The notes beneath the pieces are model-generated. The model was not told the origin of the DNA. It did no database searches and saw only the letters and a list, made by a program, of their open reading frames with translations. This document shows positions 5,206 to 7,159 of a stretch of 7,159 nucleotides of DNA, one piece after another. This stretch comes from Bacillota bacterium (GTDB lineage Bacteria; Bacillota; Clostridia; Oscillospirales; Acutalibacteraceae). The stretch covers positions 1 through 7,159 of the forward strand of contig WQTL01000399.1 in NCBI GenBank assembly GCA_009786275.1, read 5' to 3'. Position numbers and translations under genes: made by a program. The stretch's first letter is position 1. Every line of letters begins with the position of its first letter.

Positions 5206-6333
5206 ATTGTGTGCCAGCACACCCCCATATTTCTCCACCAGCGTCTCAGCCCACCCCGGCGCGCACACCAGCGCCTTGCCGTTGTATTCCCGCAGCAGCG
5301 CCTCCAGCCGTTCCGGCTCATCGCACGTGATCTTCACCGGCGCAAAGCCCGGCTCCTCCGGGTCGTATTCCTCCAAATCATCGATATCACATTGCGACAA
5401 AGCCAGCACCTCGCGCGGGCTCGCGATCACTTCTTCCGCTTTTCCCTGCGGAGGAAGTGTTTTTTTGCCCTGCAACCGCGCCGCAAGCGCTGCGATATGG
5501 TTGGGCGTAGTCCCGCAGCAGCCCCCCAGGATGGACGCCCCCAGCGCCAATAACGCCTCCATCTGCGCGGCAAATTCCTCCGGCGCAAGGCCGAACACGG
5601 CTTGTCCGTCCTCGTAGCGCGGCAGCCCCGCGTTGGGGTTGACGAGCACCGGCACGTGTGACGCCGCCGCCAGCCGGGGCAGAACCTTCGCCGCCCTTGC
5701 GGGCCCCGCGCCGCAGTTGATCCCCAGCGCCGCCACCCCCATGCCCTCGAGAATCGCCGCGGCGGCCTCCGGCGTCGCCCCGGAGAGCAGCCGCCCGTTC
5801 TCCTCAAAGGTGAGCGAGCAGAGCACCGGCAGCGCCGGCGCGGCCTCCTTCGCGGCGATGACGGCCGCGCGGGCCTCCTGTGTATCGGAGAACGTCTCAA
5901 TTAATACGCCATCCGCGCCTGCAAGGGCCCCCCGGGCGACGGCCTCCCGGAAGATGTCCACGGCCTCCTCGAAGGGCAGATCGCCGTAGGGCGCGAGCAA
6001 GCGGCCCGTGGGCCCCACGCTCAGCAGCACGGGGACCTCCTTCCCGGCCTCCTCCACGGCCTGCCTGGCGAGGCTCACCGCCGCGTAGATCAGCGCCTGC
6101 AGGTCGTGCGCCCCTTTCGGCGGGTATTTGATGCGGTTGGCCCCGAAGGTGTTCGTCTTGAGCCACATGGCCCCGGCGGCGAGGTACTCCTCGTGCAGCC
6201 GCAGAATCTCCCGGGGCCGGGTGAGGCACCAGGTCTCGGTGCCCGCGCCCTCCAGGCCGCGGCTTTGCAGCATGGTGCCGGTTGCCCCGTCCGCGACGAC
6301 GGGCCCGCGCTTCAACATTTCATGGATGTCCAT
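5200..6333 (-). CDS. Homocysteine S-methyltransferase-domain protein with MetH-remnant tail
   Basis: A 377-residue cytosolic protein. Residues 1-290 are a homocysteine S-methyltransferase (Pfam S-methyl_trans) barrel like the N-terminal module of MetH. DGATGTMLQSRGL (15-27), NTFGANR (61-67), SVGPTGRLL (105-113), LIETFSDTQEA (144-154) and NPNAGLPRYEDG (232-243) are visible. The three zinc ligands are intact: Cys207 in GINCG and Cys272-Cys273 in GGCCGTTP, the same numbers I recall for Thermotoga MetH. It should transfer a methyl group to homocysteine to make methionine. Residues 290-377 are unusual. PVKITCDEPERLEALLREYNGKALV and VEKYGGV resemble the middle of MetH's folate-binding domain, but the GERINPTGK start of that domain and everything after are absent. 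The last Leu codon and stop lie within the palindromic repeat. AGGAG (6346-6350) overlaps the glnS stop and precedes the ATG by 12 bases. The methyl donor is unclear. Confidence 0.88.
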   Translation of the reverse strand: MDIHEMLKRGPVVADGATGTMLQSRGLEGAGTETWCLTRPREILRLHEEYLAAGAMWLKTNTFGANRIKYPPKGAHDLQALIYAAVSLARQAVEEAGKEVPVLLSVGPTGRLLAPYGDLPFEEAVDIFREAVARGALAGADGVLIETFSDTQEARAAVIAAKEAAPALPVLCSLTFEENGRLLSGATPEAAAAILEGMGVAALGINCGAGPARAAKVLPRLAAASHVPVLVNPNAGLPRYEDGQAVFGLAPEEFAAQMEALLALGASILGGCCGTTPNHIAALAARLQGKKTLPPQGKAEEVIASPREVLALSQCDIDDLEEYDPEEPGFAPVKITCDEPERLEALLREYNGKALVCAPGWAETLVEKYGGVLAHNL

Positions 6334-6348
6334 TTGTAAAACACTCTC

Positions 6349-7159
6349 CTACCAGCTCGAATTCAGCGCCACCGTCCTGTTGAACACCGGCCGTTCCGGC
6401 GTCCCGTCCGCGTCCGCGCAAAAGTACCCCTGCCGCATGAATTGGAAGGTGTCCCCCGGCCGCGCGGCGGCGGTCTCCGGGTCCACCTTCGCGCCGGGGC
6501 AGATCACCAGCGAGTTCGGGTTCACATGCTCCAGGTAGTCGTCGCCCGTGGGGTTCGGCACGTTGAACAGCCTGTCGTAGAGCCGCACCTCTGCTTCAAC
6601 GGCAGTCGAAGCGTCTATCCAGTGCAGCGTCCCGCGTACTTTCCTCCCATCGGGGGAATTCCCCCCCTTGCTGGCCGGGTCGTAGGTGCAGCGCAGGAGG
6701 GTCACCTCGCCGTTTTCGTCCGTCTCATAGCCTGTGCACTTGATGAAGTAGGCCCCCTTCAGGCGCACTTCATTCCCCGGATATAACCTGAAATACTTCT
6801 TCGGCGGGTCGAGCATGAAATCCTCGCGCTCCACGAAGATTTCCCGGGAAAAGGCCACTTTAGTAACGCCCATTTCCGGGTGGTCCGGGTGGCGCTCGAC
6901 CTCGAGCGTCTCGCTTTGCCCCTCGGGATAGTTCTCGATGACCACGCGCAGGGGATTGAGCACCGCCATGGCGCGCGGCGCGTTGGCATTCAAATTATCT
7001 CGGATGCAGGCCTCCAGCAGGCCGTAGTCCACCACGCTGAAGGCCTTCGCCACGCCCACGCGCTCCACGAAGTCGTGGATGGCGGCGGGGGGGCAGCCCC
7101 GGCGGCGCAGCGCGGAAAGCGTCACGAGGCGGGGGTCGTCCCAGCCGCGCACGTAGCCG
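6349..7159 (-). CDS. glnS: Glutaminyl-tRNA synthetase, C-terminal part (5' partial)
   Basis: About 270 C-terminal residues of GlnRS, the class I synthetase that charges tRNA-Gln with glutamine. The frame is open to the window edge, so the GTG near 7152 is internal and the HIGH and KMSKS motifs are off the window. GYVRGWDDPRL and SALRRRG (the acceptor-proximal helix region), CIRDNLNANAPRAMAVLNP, VPFSGEIW-like VAFSREIFVEREDF, GNEVRLKGAYFIKC, TYDPASKGG, DGRKVRGTLHW, EVRLYDRLFNVPNP and FQFMRQGYFC follow in the order known from E. coli GlnRS and cover the two anticodon-binding beta-barrels. It ends FNRTVALNSSW. The family resemblance rules out GltX, whose anticodon domain is helical. The stop is 15 nt from the next gene's start, so the two are probably one transcript. 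Many Firmicutes make Gln-tRNA by the GatCAB route, so GlnRS here suggests a lineage that acquired the direct enzyme. Confidence 0.96.
   Translation of the reverse strand, partial: GYVRGWDDPRLVTLSALRRRGCPPAAIHDFVERVGVAKAFSVVDYGLLEACIRDNLNANAPRAMAVLNPLRVVIENYPEGQSETLEVERHPDHPEMGVTKVAFSREIFVEREDFMLDPPKKYFRLYPGNEVRLKGAYFIKCTGYETDENGEVTLLRCTYDPASKGGNSPDGRKVRGTLHWIDASTAVEAEVRLYDRLFNVPNPTGDDYLEHVNPNSLVICPGAKVDPETAAARPGDTFQFMRQGYFCADADGTPERPVFNRTVALNSSW

Overview
The window looks like a piece of a bacterial chromosome from a GC-rich member of the Clostridia, most likely a gut Oscillospiraceae-type organism. That placement is inference. It rests on the Firmicutes-like YchF, the AGGAGG-type ribosome binding sites, a strong TTGCCA-17-TGCTATAAT promoter, GC-rich codon use, and two intergenic repeat types that I remember, without being able to check, as common in such genomes. 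No rRNA, tRNA, CRISPR array, transposase or phage gene is visible, and I found no defence or other obviously novel multi-gene system.

Layout. Positions 1-1020 hold the 3' part of ychF, whose N-terminal P-loop lies off the window. The 291 bp from 1021 to 1311 are rich in structure: two related inverted repeats 64 bp apart, then a cluster of tight hairpins, then a promoter. From 1312 to 5127 there is a compact plus-strand cluster of three overlapping genes: a MelB-like GPH-family sugar:cation symporter, a membrane-anchored pentapeptide-repeat protein of unknown function, and proA (gamma-glutamyl phosphate reductase, proline synthesis). The transporter overlaps the pentapeptide gene by 11 bp and the pentapeptide gene overlaps proA by 4 bp (ATGA). 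One promoter at 1242-1270 probably serves all three, with translational coupling. The pentapeptide gene is clearly more AT-rich than its neighbours and looks acquired.

Positions 5129-5205 hold a large, nested palindromic repeat that fills the space between convergent genes. On the minus strand, reading leftward, are the 3' part of glnS (glutaminyl-tRNA synthetase, running off the right edge) and then, 15 nt downstream, a homocysteine S-methyltransferase-domain protein. The methyltransferase has all three zinc-binding cysteines. Its C-terminal tail looks like a shrunken remnant of the MetH folate-binding domain, and its last sense codon and stop codon lie inside the palindromic repeat.

How the genes work together: the minus-strand pair may be co-transcribed, linking tRNA charging and methionine metabolism only by position. 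The plus-strand cluster joins a transporter, an unknown membrane protein and a proline-synthesis enzyme without an obvious shared pathway; proB is not in the window. The points most worth a second look are the inserted pentapeptide gene, the repeat-terminated MetH fragment, and the twin dyads upstream of the transporter promoter.
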